DNA of 64,000 bases from Blasia pusilla (Eukaryota; Marchantiophyta; Marchantiopsida; Blasiales): positions 10,292,001 to 10,356,000 of the forward strand of contig CM114273.1 of NCBI GenBank assembly GCA_050084515.1, given 5' to 3'. Under the pieces are notes generated by a model. That model saw only the letters and a program-made list of their open reading frames with translations. It did no database searches and was not told the DNA's origin. The translations under genes were made by a program, and so were the position numbers. Positions 53,390 to 64,000 of this stretch are shown here, piece after piece; positions within the stretch are counted from its first letter, which is position 1; the number at the start of each line of letters is the position of its first letter.

Positions 53390-54370
53390 CCGATGGCTTT
53401 GACGGGTTGCACGCTTCCCGCAGGTTGCAGGCATCCATCCTCCTCGGGTTAAAAAGCCGAGCTATCCTAGCAACCCGTCGGAGACCGACAAATTGCGCTC
53501 CTCCGCCGTCTCTGAGCAACGTGCGCAACCCGTCAGAGACCGGGGGGTTGCACGCTTCCCTCGTCTTGGGATAACAAGGCGGGGTACCCGCGCAACTCGT
53601 CGAAGGCCGACGGATTGCACGCTTCCTTCATGTAAGCTTTACAAGGCAAGACACTTGCGCAACCCGTTGGAGGCCGACAGGTTGCACGCTTCCCTCGTCT
53701 TGGGCTAACAAACCAGGGTACCCGCGCAACTCGTCAGAGGCCGACCGGTTGCACGCTTCCTTCATGTAAGCATTATAAGGTGAGGTACTTGCGCAACCCG
53801 TTGGAGGCCGATGGGTTTCATGCTCCCCTCATCTTGGGATAACAAGGCGGGGTACCCACGCAACTCGTCGGAGGCCGACGGGTTGCACGCTTCCTTCATG
53901 TAAGCGTTACAAGGCGAGGCACTTGCGCAACCCGTTGAAGGCCGACGGGTTGCACGCTTACCTCATCTTGGGGTAATAGGCAAGGTACCTGGGCAACCCG
54001 TCAGTTACCGACAGGTTGCACGCTTTTCTATCCCTCAGGTAATTAACAATGCGACAACGCATAGTTCCGAGGCAACCCCTTGCAATCTGACGGGTCCGAA
54101 GGTCTAATATGAGTTGGAAAATTCCGTAACAGTCCCCAACGATTGGTTGCCTTAGCAAATGCAAGCAATGTCTCATGTTTGAAGCTAGCAAAATTGACTC
54201 AAAAGACCATTGGTCCACAAGAAGGAGGTACCAACCCAACGGACTCCGACGGGTTCCAACTTGCATTGGGACACGGAAACAAAAAACGGAACTAGGTGCT
54301 TCGCAACCCACGTATCTGATTCCCAAATTCTCCAACCCATCAGACTCCGACAGGTTGCAACAGAATTGAA
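53390..54370. repeat. Palindrome cluster, copy 2 (matches cluster 2)
   Basis: About fourteen units at about 66-bp spacing, the inverted counterpart of 20740-21745. Spacers again alternate between the cttgtaa...tacatgaagg type and the cttgggataacaagg type. Arms such as gcaacccgttgaaggccgacgggttgc (near 53927) are clear. Confidence 0.88.
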
Positions 54371-54523
54371 TCCATTATCTCAGACAATCTCACCTACCAA
54401 AATTCATCTTTTCAGTCAAATTCTATCAGGAGAATCTGAGTCCCTATTCACTATAAATTAAACATTATCATTCTCATATCTATTCCCGTTCTTATCCTCA
54501 TTCTTATTCTTAGTCTCCTCCTG

Positions 54524-55600
54524 TGTCGTGCGCCTACTCTCCTTGAACGTTAATCTTGTTTGTTGCGGAAGCGTGCGTTCAGTAGGTCACGCTCTCAACG
54601 CTGATCTGCATCCAAACACGCACTTCGGTTAGTCGGGTCTTGGATCAATCAGCGGGATTACTTTCCGAGTTCTCGTCTCGGACTCTCTCTTCAAGCTCAA
54701 CCTTCCTAGTTTCGCGGTTTCCAACACGGGCAAGTCTCGAAAGACTTGGGACAGACTTTCTGGTCGGTTCGGGGAACCTGAAACGGCGTTCGCGCCTAAG
54801 CGGTTCCAAATGTCCGATGAACATCCAATGAGTTCCTCACCAAGACTCGCACGGAAGTGAATCTGACTTCAACTCAACTCTTCCTCAGCGGTTTCCACAC
54901 AAGTCTCAGAGTCTCGAAGTTGGAATCCAAGTGTGGCGCATACAAAGTCCACTCCCTTGGATCAGGTTTGGGTTTGGGTTTCGCCAAACTCCCGTTTCAT
55001 CCCGTGCCTCTGAAACGCCGTTTGGCGCCCAAAGTGGGGTTTCGTTTCCCGAGACATCTCAGAGAAGGTACTCCCCTTACTTGTACTTCTGGGGATCTCC
55101 GGGGGCCCCCTACATTTAGGGAAAGACACCCGGGCCCCTCCAATTGGCCCTCAACCCGATTGCTCTCTGAATCGTTTTCGGCCAATATCTCAGCCTGTAC
55201 TTATGCGTTTGCTAAGATCTTTGGTGCGTTGGAAGCGTCTCAAGATCAGCTTTCCAACGCGCCCTTACTTGTTTCGAACGCATCTCGGAGCTCAACGTTA
55301 TGGTCCTAAACACAGTCAGATTCTCCCAAACGCTAGTCATGTTCCAAACTGGTTCTCACCTCTTTGGCAACCAACCTCCAAGACTCAACTCATCTCAAGT
55401 CTCGCTCGCGTTTGGTCTAGGTTTCTGGTCGCGACCACTAACGCATGAAACGCACAACTCTGTTCGCGTTTCGTCTCTTAGACTTTTCAAGAGACACTAC
55501 CAAACGCCTCTCCAAAGCGCAAACCTGCGGCGTGAGTTCCTTTGAGTTCGATATTTCGCTTGCGCGTATTTGGTATTGTTTGGTTATGAGGGTCGCGACA
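54524..55600 (-). repeat. Gypsy-D 3' LTR
   Basis: 1077 bp. In plus orientation it starts tgtcgtgcgcc and ends gggtcgcgaca. It differs from the 5' LTR mainly by many 1-2 base indels and one extra segment near 54860-54910. Confidence 0.93.
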
Positions 55601-55616
55601 CTCACCCCTCCTTAGA
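55601..55616 (-). other. Gypsy-D polypurine tract
   Basis: Minus strand ctaaggaggggtgag directly precedes the 3' LTR. Confidence 0.75.
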
Positions 55617-56280
55617 AGGTTGATGTCCTCATCAACGCAAACCTTATTGATGTTAAGTTCGGGAAGCCGACCCTTAACACGTAATCGCGTTACGGTAGCT
55701 AACCCGCAATTCCTCTTTTTGGCTTAAGTCTTAGGTTTGTCGCTTAAACACTTAGACTTATTAGCTTCGCTTTACGATGAGCGTAGACTAGTTCGCCAAA
55801 CTAATCTAACTATCAAAATAAGCTCACTAAGTCTGCAACCTAACACTTCACTCACTATTTGTAAACAACCTTTGTCTACCTAGCCAACTCATTACTACTT
55901 TTGGGTCACCTGTATTCCACCTAGGCGCGTCACTAAGTTCAGTCATGAAACATGAATGAGATCACCACAAACCCCAAGACAGACTCATCTCCCCCCCGAC
56001 GTTAGGGCAAGCCCAAATGCTAGTACTTCAACACTTGGTCCGATCTAGATGCCTTATCTCGAATACAAGCTCTCACCTCAAATACTCATTGTTTGGTCTC
56101 CTTGACTTACATCCTAAGCATATGAAGAACTACTCATTGCCTTGCACAAACCAAACTCAAAATTACAATACAAGCATCAAATCTCCAAATCCATGTCTTC
56201 TTTATTGCAACAACTAAACCTTTCTAGTTACAACGGGTTATCGGCCCAAGCTTTCCGGTCACAAGTTATGTCCATTGCTT
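55617..56280 (-). other. Gypsy-D 3' untranslated region
   Basis: AT-rich sequence between the end of pol and the polypurine tract, with no coding similarity seen. Such long 3' regions are common in plant chromoviruses. Confidence 0.6.
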
Positions 56281-57600
56281 CACCATGTACTAACGCACGT
56301 GCCTTTCTTGCATCCATCTGAAGTCACGCAATGCTTCTTGCGCATGTTCTAGATCCGCCTCCGCAATCCAAGTCGCCTCTTTCACATGATAGCCTTTCCA
56401 CTTGACCAAGTACTCGTACTTGGTGGCCCTACGTCTGGAACGAGAATAGTCTCAACCTCGAACTCTGGTTCCTCATTTCGATGACCGGTTGTGGTCTCAA
56501 CATCCTCCTTCGCTCCGGACGACATTGTCTTGAAGATACTTCTTCAATAATGACACATGGAAAGTCGGATGAATCTTGAACTTGTTTGGCGGCTCAACGT
56601 GTACACATCCTCAAACGGCCTTGCCTTGATCACATACGGTCCAAAGATACTTGGTGACAATTCGCATGAACAATTCTTTCGGAAGAGTGAGATTCTTAAC
56701 ACTCAACCACACTTGTTCCCCAACTTGAAACTCATGGCGCCGACTTTTGTTAGCATGCTTTACGTACCTTAGTTGAGCCTTGGCGAGACTTTCTCTCGCT
56801 TCGCTCTTGTCGTTCTGCATTTCCACTAACAAACATTCCGCCGTTGCTTGACGAGTGTGTGTCGATGTATTGCCCTTGAAAGAGCTAAGTCAAGAGGCCC
56901 TTACGGTTCTCTTTGATACGCGGAAGAAAGCGGAGATTCTCCGGTTGCAAAATGCTTAGTCGAGTTGTAACAATACTCAGCCATACTTAACCACTTGGCC
57001 CAATCTCTTTGGTCCGCACTCACGTAATTCCGTAAGTATTGGTTTACGACCGAAGTTTACTTTTCCGTTTGCCCATCCGTTTGAGGATGGAAGGCCGTAC
57101 TAAAGTGAGTTTGGTCGGAACCTCCTGAATAGATGTTTCCAAAAAGGCCTTTGGTAAACTTCGGATCCCGATCGGACACAATGCTCCTAGGCAATCCGTC
57201 GCGCACGCCACCAACCATCCAGGAATAGTCGGAAGTCGCGAGGCCGTCGAGACTCTCTCGTCGGCACAAACCTCCCCAACTTGCTAAACCGATCAACTAT
57301 CACAAGTATAGCGTTGTATCCCTCGGATTCTGGAAGACTCGTAATGAAATCCATGCTAATGCTTTGCAAGGGTCCCTCCGGGATTGGCAAAGGATGAAGT
57401 AAACCTTGTTTCTTCGCATAAGACACGCGGATTCGCCTGGCGGAGTCCCGCATGTTTTCACATATTGAGCAACATCTTCCTTCATGTTGGGCCGGAAGAA
57501 CCTCTTAGACAAAAACAGCAAGAGTGGATTTCTCCCTTTGTGTCCCGCCAAAGGTCCATCATGACATTCCACAAACACCTTGGTCCGTAGCTTGCCTTGG
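56281..57600 (-). pseudogene. int: Gypsy-D integrase with chromodomain
   Basis: Zinc domain: HDGPLAGHKGRNPLLLFLSK, then YVKTC. Catalytic core: D in SMDFITSLPESEG, D in SIVSDRDPKFTKGLF, E in HPQTDGQTEK. The C-terminal part reads ESLAKAQLRYVKHANKSRR and FQVGEQVWLSVKNLTLP. At about 56475-56300, across a frameshift, FEVETIL and then TKYEYLVKWKGYHVKEATWI and ADLEHAQEALRDF form a chromodomain with its aromatic cage residues, which binds methylated histone H3 and directs integration to heterochromatin. Several frameshifts (near 57460, 57240, 57000 and 56440) inactivate it. Confidence 0.85.
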
Positions 57601-57767
57601 CCTACATAGATCTGCTCTGCTTAAACCTTAGCAAGCCGTGTCTCAAACTCAGATTGGCCACCTTCTCGCCCGCTTTAACTTCCCAAGGTACTCCCTCGCT
57701 TGATCATCCTTCATGTATCCTTCACGAATCCTTCTTTTCAGGTCTGTTTCATTAGGGAACATTGCTC

Positions 57768-59264
57768 TCAACACTTGTGTCGTCGATGGCATGTGTTCAT
57801 CCTGCGACTTAACGCATCTGGAATGACATTGTCCTTCCTCGGCTTGTGGATTAGCTCCACATTCATCAACGCCAAGGTATCATGCCGAAAGTTGTTTTGG
57901 CGCCACGCGATCTGGGTCTCAAAATACTTGAGCGATATGTTATCGGTGAATACTCGAGTCTGTGAAGTCCCAAATAGTGACGCCACTTCCTCAAGCAATG
58001 AACCACCGCAAACAACTCTTTCTCATGAGTAGGCCATCTCCTTTCGGTGTCGGTCGACTTCTTGCTTTTGTATGCTCTGAGTCTCCTTTTTGCACCAACA
58101 TTCTCGCAATCGCGAAATCACTAGCATCCGTGTGCACCTTTAACGGTTGTTCAAACTCGGCACTTTAGGCGGTTCTGTGAGAGGATCTCTTTGACTCGAT
58201 TGAACGCTTTATCCACTTCCTCGGTCCATGTAGTATTGGCAAACTTTGCGGTCCAATCCGTGAGAGGTTTCACTATGCCCGAAAAATTCTTCACGTATGT
58301 CCGGTAAAAATCGGGCGGCTCAATGAACCTTCTCATCCCCTTCACCGTGGAAGGCGGTTCCCATTCGCAATCGCGCTCACCTTTTCCATGTCTGGACTCA
58401 CTCCATCTGCAGACCGACCACATGTCCCAAGAACTTGATCTTCGTCAAACCGAACTCACTCTTATCCGCATTCGCATACTGACTTGTTCGCCTAAGTTTC
58501 TCAAACACCGTCTTCAAATGTCGGCGTGCTCCTCTAGTGTTTTCGAATAGATGAGTATGTCATCTATATAGATGATCACAAACTCATCCGTCTCCTTGTG
58601 AAAGATGGAGTTCATCAAAGTGGTAAACGTCGGAGGCGCATTACAAAGACCGAAAGGCATTACTACAAACTCGAGCGAACCGTATCTCGCCCTGAGTGGT
58701 CTTCTCTACATCCGCCCGGCAATCCGAATCTCATAATATCCTGATTTCAGGTCAATCCGGCTGAAATACTTGGCACCCGACAATCGATCAAAGAGGTCAT
58801 CCATCCTCGGTAGAGGATAGTTATTCCTTACCGTCACTTTATTCAGCGCCCGATATTCAACATGAGTCTCAACTTCCCATCCTTCTTCTTGACAAAGAGG
58901 ACGGGCGCCCCATAAGGTGACTTGCTCGTTCGGATGTAACCCCTGTCTAGGAGTTCACCCAACTGTTTCTTCAACTCAGCAAGTTCCTCTTGATTCAACC
59001 TATATGGTGCCTTTGAAGGTGGTTGAGATCTGGTATCACCTCAATCTTATGATCAACCGCCCTATGTGGTGGCAACTCGGTCGGAAGCTCCTTAGTCAAC
59101 ACATCTTCAAATTCTTTCACAACTCTCTTGAGTGTTTGGGATCTCCTTGAAGCTGAGTTCTGATCTTTGCATCTTGCGCTTGCATCATCCTCTACTCGTC
59201 TCATCAAGCAAAGGAATCCTTCCTCTAACTCGGCCAAACTCGTCCTCGTGATGGCGTTCACCAA
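57768..59264 (-). pseudogene. pol: Gypsy-D reverse transcriptase and RNase H
   Basis: RT N-terminus: [32 protein letters not shown]. Palm: the minus strand at about 58670-58560 gives [13 protein letters not shown]-like sequence and [13 protein letters not shown] with catalytic YIDD. Connection: VKGMRRFIEPPDFYRTYVKN and FSGIVKPLTDWTAKFA. RNase H tail: RVFTDNISLKYFETQ and IHKPRKDNVIPDALSRR. Multiple frameshifts break the frame throughout, so no product is possible. Confidence 0.82.
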
Positions 59265-59467
59265 CTCGTCTTTCTAGGCACCTCACGAACCAATCGACGT
59301 CCGTCCATTTGCCGTTAACCAAGACGCTTAACCTCAAAGGTCTCCGCCTCGGTTCCACCTCATACGCATCCAAGAACGTGTTCCCAAGACTCGTCGATAC
59401 CGTCCATCTCGCAAATCAGTAAATTCTCCTTCCTTCAACTCAAATACTCCGTATCTCACAACTAGCC

Positions 59468-60776
59468 CTAAAACCAGATCGATGTCGGTGGGATTTTCCT
59501 CCCGCGAATCCTACCTAATGGGTTCATCCGCTTTGGTGGTTGGAAATCCCAACGTTTTACGATTCTCGGACTCAGAATGAGTGCGAAGCACTTTGTATCA
59601 ACGAGCAACATCACATCGCGATTAGCGATCTTGGATCCTAGGTAAACCAAATTGGGCGTCCTCTTGGTGACTTGTAGAGATGTATCTAGATCTCCCTCCG
59701 ATAAATGCTTAGCGGCAAACGCAATCATACTCGGTTTACTAACCTTGGGCCTCACATTCCTTAGCCATATGCTCGGGTTCGCCACAATTATAACAAATCA
59801 CTTTGGCATTCGTTGACTTTCAGAACGCGGCCCCTTCGGCCAGCGTTGAGTTCCACTCGTTTAGCGGCTGAGGCGAGACCCTCCGTGGTCGCGCTCACCC
59901 CCATTCCAAACCCTCTTGGATGTCCCTTTATTCTTCTGTAACTTAGAAAAACTTTTTGTCTCAAAGGGTTTCGGGTGTTGGACCTCATCGTCCCCAATCC
60001 GCTCGGCTAGTCTCAAGAGGTCCGCGACGTCTCGGGATGTGAGGCATACGAAAAGAGAGCCTTTCGGCACTCGGTTTGAGCCCACTTAGGAAGATCACCT
60101 TTTAGTATGTTCGTCGTGGAAAGTGCACTCATGAGCGCACTAAACTCTCGCACATAAGCACCAAGTGATCCACTCTGGCGCAACCTCACCACCTCCATGC
60201 CATCGCGGTACTCCTGATATTCCGGAGTGAATCGGTTCCCAATCAACTCCTTGAAATCTTCCCAACTCAACGTTTTCCCCGACCGTAGATGTTCTTTCCG
60301 GTGAGCCGTCCACCAATGGAGAGCGTGATCCTTGTAAACGTGACCGCTCTGATCACCTTGTCTTGTTCATCTGCCTTTTGCGCTTCGAAATAGAGTTCGA
60401 GTTCCGTTAGAAACTCGCTCACTTTCCGAGAACGCCCCATTCCTGTGAATGGCGTTGGCAAATTAGTCTTACAAAGCTTCTTGCCAGAACTAGAGGCTCC
60501 ATTTGACTTGAATTCCGAGATCACCTTGCTCTGTTCAGCCATCTGGTCCGCCATCACCTTCATCAATCCCATCATTTGGGTATAAAAGGCCGGATCGTTT
60601 AAGTTTGGACCCGAAGGTCCCGCGGAAAGATTTTCGGTTGGAACATCCTCATGTCTGGGACTCGGCACTTCGGGAGTCGCAAATTCCACCTCCGGCTCTC
60701 GGTCCGTCATTGATTCGTCTCTTGGCTTCTTTGCTTTGACTCGCGGTTTCCTCGGTTCTTCGCCCTTGGTCGCCAT
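59468..60776 (-). pseudogene. gag: Gypsy-D gag and protease
   Basis: The start is at 60776 (MATKGEEPRKPRVKAKKPRD). An acidic/basic N-terminus is followed by MMGLMKVMADQMAEQSKVIS, PTPFTGMGRSRKVSEFLTEL, then in the next frame WEDFKELIGNRFTPEYQEY and LRQSGSLGAYVREFSALM. The zinc knuckle CYNCGEPEHMAKEC is intact (about 59806-59764). The protease loop reads MLLVDTKCFALILS: Lys replaces the Gly of D-T-G, so the protease is dead. Frameshifts lie near 60270, 60010 and 59790. Confidence 0.83.
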
Positions 60777-60914
60777 TTGCGAGTCGTCGCCTTTTCTCAG
60801 ATCTCCTCCTCGCCTCTTGCGTTCCTCCTCGGCGTCGCGGTCTTCCGGCTACCTTGAGTTCTCCCCAAACGCCCAGATCTTCAACGACCCCAAGTTCACG
60901 CTCATCAAGGAATT

Positions 60915-60926
60915 GCTCTGATACCA
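60915..60926 (-). other. Gypsy-D primer-binding site (initiator tRNA-Met)
   Basis: Minus strand reads tggtatcagagc, the perfect plant iMet primer site, two bases from the 5' LTR. Confidence 0.92.
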
Positions 60927-60928
60927 CG

Positions 60929-61951
60929 TGTCGTGCGCCTACTCTCCTTGAACGTTAATCTTGTTTGTTGCGAAGCGTCGCGTTGATGAGGTCACGCTCT
61001 CAACGCGATCCGCATCCAAACACGCACCGGTTAGTCGGGTCTTGGATCAATCAGCGGGATTACTTTCCGAGTTCTCGTCTCGGACTCTCTCTTCAAGCTC
61101 AACCTTCCTAGTTTCGCGGTTTCCAACACGGGCAAGTCTCGAAAGACTTGGGACAGACTTTTCTGGTCGGTTCGGGAACTGAAAGCGGCGTTTTCGCGCC
61201 TAAGCGGTTCCAACTGTCCGATGAACATCCAATGAGTTCCTCACCAAGACTCGCACGAAGTGAATCTCGGGTTGGAATCCAAGTGTGGCGTACAAAGTCC
61301 ACTCCTTTGATCAGGTTTGGGTTTGGGTTTCGCGCCTAAACTCCCGTTTCATCCGTGCCTCAAACGCCGTTTGGCGCCCAAAGTGGGTTTCGTTTCCCGA
61401 GACATCTCAGAGAAGGTACTCCCCTTACTTGTACTTCTGGGGATCTCCGGGGCCCCCTACATTTAGGAAAGACACCGGGCCCCTCAATTGGCCCTCAACC
61501 CGATTGCTCTCTGAATCGTTTTCGGCCAATATCTCAGCCTGTACTTATGCGTTTGCTAAGATCTTTGGTGCGTTGGAAGCGTCTCAAGATCAGCTTTCCA
61601 ACGCGCCCTTACTTGTTTCGAACGCATCTCGGAGCTCAACGTTATGGTCCTAAACACAGTCAGATTCTCCCAAACGCTAGTCATGTTCCAAACTGGTTCT
61701 CACCTCTTTGGCAACCAACCTCCAAGACTCAACTCATCTCAAGTCTCGGCTCGCGTTTGGTCTAGGTTTCCTGGTCGCGACCACTAACGCATGAAACGCA
61801 CAACTCTGTTCCGTGTTTCGTCTCTTAGACTTTTCCAAGAGACACTACCAAACGCCTCTCCAAAGCGCAAACCTCGCGGCGTGAGTTCCTTTGAGTTCTG
61901 ATATTTCGCTTGGCGCGTATTTGGTATTGTTTGGTTATGAGGGTCGCGACA
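60929..61951 (-). repeat. Gypsy-D 5' LTR
   Basis: 1023 bp; matches 54524-55600. It ends at the target duplication tcctg. Confidence 0.93.
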
Positions 61952-61972
61952 TCCTGGTGGAATCTTATGGCA

Positions 61973-63780
61973 ATGGATAATTATGTGAAGCTCACTTGTG
62001 GCAGTCATCTAGCGGCCCTTCCTCAATCAGAAATTGTTCAACCGCAAGCTCGTGAGTCTTTCATACCAGTGGATGAAAAAAGTTTCTCTCAGTTTGATTT
62101 CTTCTCCAAATTGGAACCATCTTTGTGTCCAAGGATGTTAGGGTGGACGATACAAAGATCATAATAGGTGAGAAAATCCAGCCAATGATTGCAGACCGTA
62201 AAGTATGGAATCTCCTACCTCTAGCAAATGGTCAATATAGAGTTTACGGCTTGCCTCTCAATTCCTCACGTTCCAAAGTAGACGATCGAGAATTTCCTAG
62301 TGCATCGAGCTCTACGTTTGTAACTCCTAGCTTAGTAGATCCGGTATCGACTCCAACTTGACACGTTCGTAACAATGTTGTACTTCTTGAAGACATTCCG
62401 GATATCGCCAACCTCAATGGATCTGTCGAACACCAACTGGGCCCTCTGTCCGCCTACTCGTTCCTCTTGCAAGTATCACGCAATAGTTTGCTATCGTCTT
62501 TGGCCTTGAAAATGTTCAAGCACATTCTTGTCGACAAGCTGCCACCCACGTACGATGGTAATTGTATTTTTGAGTTGCCTCCACTTGCTGCTCTTGCTCA
62601 AAAGAAAGATGGAGGACGCTTGAAGGGTATGGACATAAAGTCTGATTGTCATCGATGGTGCAGGCCTCAACGGACTAGTGCTTCAATTCCACATGGTCCG
62701 TGGATTGTCTCCCGCCGCCAATGCGTTGGAGCCTTGGAGTATAGAAGTCCAGCATGCTCGTATCTAGAGCGCAACAGGCGGGTCAATGTGTCGCAATTCC
62801 CCCCCAAGAATGCAGAAACTCCATATGAGGTCGGTGCCACCATACCGCCGGGAGGCCATCGATGTCCTCATTGTTAAGCATCCCCATCCCCTTTTTGCGT
62901 TGGAGCGTGTCTTGCATACATATTTTTCATTGTCCACGACTTGGGTTCCACGTCAGAGTACACGAGGCTGGCAGTTCATGTTGGCTCCCACACTCATCCT
63001 GTGAGCGATGCAATTCAGGGACACATTAAGGAGGATGTGGCAAAGAAAGTGGCCGAGGTCTATAGAAACTCTCCTGGTTGAAAGCCCGGAGTGATCAAGT
63101 TAACAACAACATCACAAATTTGTGAACAATTTCTTGGAATCCTTGGATAGGGCAAGATCACGGCTGCTGAGAAGAAACAACTCTGGAAAAATCTCGCATT
63201 TCTCGCTGATCCTGAATGCTTTTGGAATTTTCTGCGTCAAATACGAGTACTGGATGGAAAGACGGCCGAAATGGATGCCATTGCCAAAATCAAGGCCAAC
63301 TCCAGATTTCCATTCATTCAGAGATGGCACTTCATGGGCCAAGGAGACAAAGGATCAAGGGCCTATGTCTTCAAAACGTCAACGACAAGACCGTGGAGTG
63401 GCCTCGATCTTATAGATTGAATGAGGGAAGGGGAAGATCTTTACGGCAGTTGGGTAAGCTTTGATATTTGCTACAGAGTGCTAAACGGATGGTTGAAAAT
63501 GGGTGCTCACGTTTATGACCATGTGGAGAAGGGACTCAAAACTATATTTGTCTGTGAAGTAAAAGCATAAGATGTTGAAAGTTTGAAGATGTGCGTTGGT
63601 TACTCTTATTGGAGGTGGTGAAGGAAAACAAAAGGCCACTCCTGGGAATTTATGGGTTCATGGCGGACAATGCACAACCTGGGTGGATTGCTATCACGGA
63701 AGTGTTCTGGGGTGGAGAGGTTCAACCGGAGAGAGAAAGGTCGGATGCTTTCCATTGGCAACAGTGTGTGACCCGGTACA
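61973..63780 (+). pseudogene. Element C copy 2 putative transposase, 5' part
   Basis: The ATG at 61973 gives MDNYVKLTCGSHLAALPQSE, as in copy 1. It continues MIADRKVWNLLPLANGQYRV without the stop that copy 1 has at that point, then SLLSSLALKMFKHILVDKLP, RSPACSYLERNRRVN with HRCPHC (possible zinc ligands), AAEKKQLWKNLAFLADPECF, SWVSFDICYRVLNGW, GFMADNAQPGWIAITEVFWG and SDAFHWQQCVTRYM, where the B LTR interrupts at 63781. Stops remain at about 62361, 62875 and 63420. It supplies correct residues at several broken positions of copy 1 and shows that the DDE-like core is conserved (FMADNAQ, SDAFHWQQ). The SWIM part is outside the window or lost. Confidence 0.68.
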
Positions 63781-64000
63781 TGTAATGTCTAAGTGTTTCT
63801 TATTTACAGTCAATTGTAGAGTTCGATCCCCAAGAGGATCATTGTTGGATGAAAAGAGAGTATAAGGTGATGATTATGTTGTAAAAGTGTAATTGATTAT
63901 GTAATTCAATTGTAGTATTCCAGTATTAGCTTTCGATCCTTCTTAGTACCTATGTTTTCTTCTTCAATTCTCTCGAGTGGAGTTTAAAGGACACTCAGGA
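63781..64000 (-). repeat. B-family LTR, cut by the window end
   Basis: Begins tgtaatgtctaagtg, the reverse complement of the LTR 3' end, as at 24074 and 33506. It interrupts the copy 2 transposase frame after gtaca (63776-63780). Whether it is a solo LTR or the edge of a complete B element cannot be seen. Confidence 0.9.

Larger units (their letters stand above)
54524..61951 (-). mobile_element. Gypsy-D: chromodomain Ty3/gypsy (chromovirus), TSD tcctg
   Basis: Exact duplications tcctg lie at 54519-54523 and 61952-61956. LTRs are 54524-55600 (3') and 60929-61951 (5'). Minus-strand order: iMet primer site, gag with CCHC knuckle, protease, RT, RNase H, integrase, chromodomain, polypurine tract. 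It is inserted 21 bp before the start codon of the copy 2 transposase gene. All coding parts are frameshifted. Confidence 0.95.
50257..64000. mobile_element. Element C copy 2, inverted and incomplete in this window
   Basis: Starts with the terminus cgggctggtattctg, equal to the right end of copy 1, and runs through matching segments in inverted order: 51185-51625 (38660-37550), 51830-52236 (38040-37195), a jump, 52360-53370 (22790-21780), 53390-54490 (21740-20610), 61957-63780 (20590-18770). The middle (MTase motif exons) has been replaced by an A-LTR fragment. It also contains Gypsy-D and is cut by a B LTR at 63781. The far end lies outside the window. Confidence 0.82.

Overview
The window comes from a large, repeat-packed plant-type nuclear genome. 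The elements present (iMet-primed copia, an iMet-primed chromodomain gypsy, a gypsy element with an Asp-type primer site and an extra 3' ORF, and a gypsy element carrying a cytosine methyltransferase) point to a streptophyte. A charophyte alga such as Chara or a relative is my best guess, because methyltransferase-bearing gypsy elements are reported from charophytes; this is inference. No host gene was recognised. From about 6.5 kb to the end nearly everything is transposon sequence inside other transposon sequence, and several insertion boundaries can be read to the base from matching target-site duplications (TSDs).

Layout. 1-6465 is AT-rich with no recognisable gene. Gypsy-A (6466-49886, +) is the outer element: LTR, leader, gag, protease, C5-cytosine methyltransferase (DNMT), then a large interruption, then RT, RNase H, integrase, PHD finger, LTR. 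Element B' (13396-46095, +) sits in the DNMT C-terminus. Its 5' LTR is split by a copia element (14181-43497, -, TSD tagta). The copia pol gene is split by a 23-kb DNA transposon, element C copy 1 (16148-39256, probable 8-bp TSD agcaaggg). That copy carries a full-length B-family gypsy element (24074-34307, -, TSD ggagg). A solo B LTR (41937-43123, TSD gcgct) lies inside the copia 5' LTR. After Gypsy-A comes a second A LTR (49887-50256), cut by element C copy 2 (50257 to beyond 63780, opposite orientation), which contains a chromodomain gypsy, Gypsy-D (54524-61951, -, TSD tcctg), and ends in the window at another B LTR (63781-64000).

Two systems stand out. Gypsy-A couples reverse transcription and integration with a cytosine methyltransferase and a histone-reading PHD finger. 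Element C has two divergent, multi-exon genes: a DDE-like protein ending in a SWIM zinc finger (probable transposase), and a long coiled-coil protein ending in a domain that resembles an N4-cytosine/N6-adenine DNA methyltransferase. The introns and the intergenic spacer of element C hold arrays of about 27-bp palindromes (GCAACCCGTCGG / CCGACGGGTTGC type) spaced about 66 bp apart. These are seen in both copies and not in the exons. Thus two unrelated transposons in one window appear to carry DNA-methylation enzymes.

Almost all coding regions are decayed by stops, frameshifts and lost catalytic residues, so they are annotated mainly as pseudogenes. Comparing the copies (A LTRs, B with B', C copy 1 with copy 2) recovers much of the original reading.
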